This document shows positions 63,623-64,000 of a stretch of DNA of 64,000 nt, in pieces. The DNA lies in NCBI GenBank assembly GCA_001770775.1, contig MESA01000001.1, positions 22,641-86,640 of the forward strand. Reading direction: 5' to 3'. The position numbers were made by a program, and so were the translations under genes. Each line of letters opens with the position of its first letter. The stretch's first letter is position 1. The notes beneath the pieces are model-generated. The model made no database searches. It was not told where the DNA came from and saw nothing but the letters and a program-made list of their open reading frames with translations. This stretch comes from Burkholderiales bacterium RIFCSPHIGHO2_12_FULL_63_20 (GTDB lineage: Bacteria > Pseudomonadota > Gammaproteobacteria > Burkholderiales > Burkholderiaceae_C).

Positions 63623-64000
63623 TCAGTCGGCCAGCCTCTCCACGCGGACCTTGGGCTGGCCCACCGGGTCGACGATGTAGCCCAGGGCCTTGCCGACAAT
63701 GTCGATGGCGTTGTCAAAGCAGCCGTGCGAGGCCGACTCGGTGCCCGCGCCGTTGGCCACGCGGCGCGCGGTCAGCACATCCAGGTTGGTGGCGCCCACG
63801 CCCAGGTCGTCCCAGAAGCGCTGCCACTGCGCCACCTCCTTGCGGTGCTCGCGCGCCCACATGTCGTCGGCGGCGTCCGGTGCCACCGTGGCGGGGTCGA
63901 AGTTGCGCTGCATGCCCAGAATCGGCATCTTGTGGGCGTCTTCGAACGAGCGGCTCACCAGGTAGAGCAGGGACTTGCGGTAAGGCCCCACAGCATCGTC
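63623..64000 (-). CDS. Unknown protein, C-terminal part (cut by window edge)
   Basis: The frame is open from the window edge to the stop at 63623, giving 125 residues of a longer protein. Visible features are YRKSLLYLVSRSFEDAHKMP, ILGMQRNFDPATVAP, WQRFWDDLGVG and SHGCFDNAIDIVGKALGYIV. The last contains a possible nucleophile, but no family can be assigned. It lies 31 bases upstream of the CHAP-like gene on the same strand, so the two probably work together. Confidence 0.7.
   Translation of the reverse strand, partial: DDAVGPYRKSLLYLVSRSFEDAHKMPILGMQRNFDPATVAPDAADDMWAREHRKEVAQWQRFWDDLGVGATNLDVLTARRVANGAGTESASHGCFDNAIDIVGKALGYIVDPVGQPKVRVERLAD

Overview
The window is high-GC DNA from a betaproteobacterium of the order Burkholderiales, most likely a Comamonadaceae/Sphaerotilaceae-type genus. 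The basis is the codon bias, an adjacent flhDC pair, class II NrdJ, AttH-type lipocalin, coniferyl aldehyde dehydrogenase and TAXI-type proteins. No rRNA, tRNA, CRISPR array or intact insertion sequence was found. The first gene (DUF1549 protein) and the last gene (unknown) are cut by the window edges.

Region 1 (1-9.6 kb) is a sulfonate/taurine-type import locus. It holds an OprP-type porin, a Tat-exported binding protein, two permeases, an ATPase, a rhodanese-like protein and a cytochrome b561. A -24/-12 (sigma54) promoter lies before the porin, and a convergent XRE-cupin plus SfnR-like sigma54 activator pair closes the locus. Region 2 (9.6-20.5 kb) is housekeeping: ahpC/ahpF, flhDC, an AttE-FG-H lipoprotein-type ABC system, a geranylgeranyl-reductase-like flavoprotein and a three-domain QueD/PTPS protein.

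Region 3 (20.5-26.9 kb) is a divergent Fap-like functional amyloid locus. A VpsR-like sigma54 activator and a coiled-coil/beta-barrel outer-membrane protein lie on the minus strand. On the plus strand are a TVTRDSNN-repeat, Gly/Asn-rich secreted protein, two small secreted proteins with RGG motifs, and a secreted C39-like peptidase. A near-consensus sigma54 promoter with an upstream palindrome links regulator and target.

Region 4 (27-44 kb) is metabolic: tsdA thiosulfate dehydrogenase, an MpaB-type oxygenase, nrdJ, an AmpG-like MFS protein, and a periplasmic molybdenum hydroxylase with its own XdhC and MocA. It also holds a phytase-like lipoprotein behind a possible Pho box, a TerB-like protein and coniferyl aldehyde dehydrogenase.

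Region 5 (44.5-59.1 kb) is accessory DNA. Its centrepiece is a gene encoding a protein about 83% identical to eukaryotic ubiquitin over 70 residues, placed right after a signal peptide and fused to an autotransporter beta-barrel. It is followed 9 bases later by a SET-domain-like methyltransferase gene. This pair is bracketed by a 35-base direct repeat (33/35) that is the 3' end of a downstream parD antitoxin gene. Then come parDE, an unknown gene, a DUF1176 gene, hipBA with its operator, a PD-(D/E)XK-like protein, and a tightly overlapping four-gene set (NERD nuclease, methyltransferase, phosphorothioate-sensing HNH nuclease, DUF2075 nuclease-helicase) that looks like a DNA-defence operon.

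Region 6 (59-64 kb) has a ferredoxin gene, an internally duplicated membrane diguanylate cyclase flanked on its far side by a broken ferredoxin copy, a MazG-like pyrophosphohydrolase, a tiny membrane protein and a peptidoglycan-binding/CHAP-type protein.
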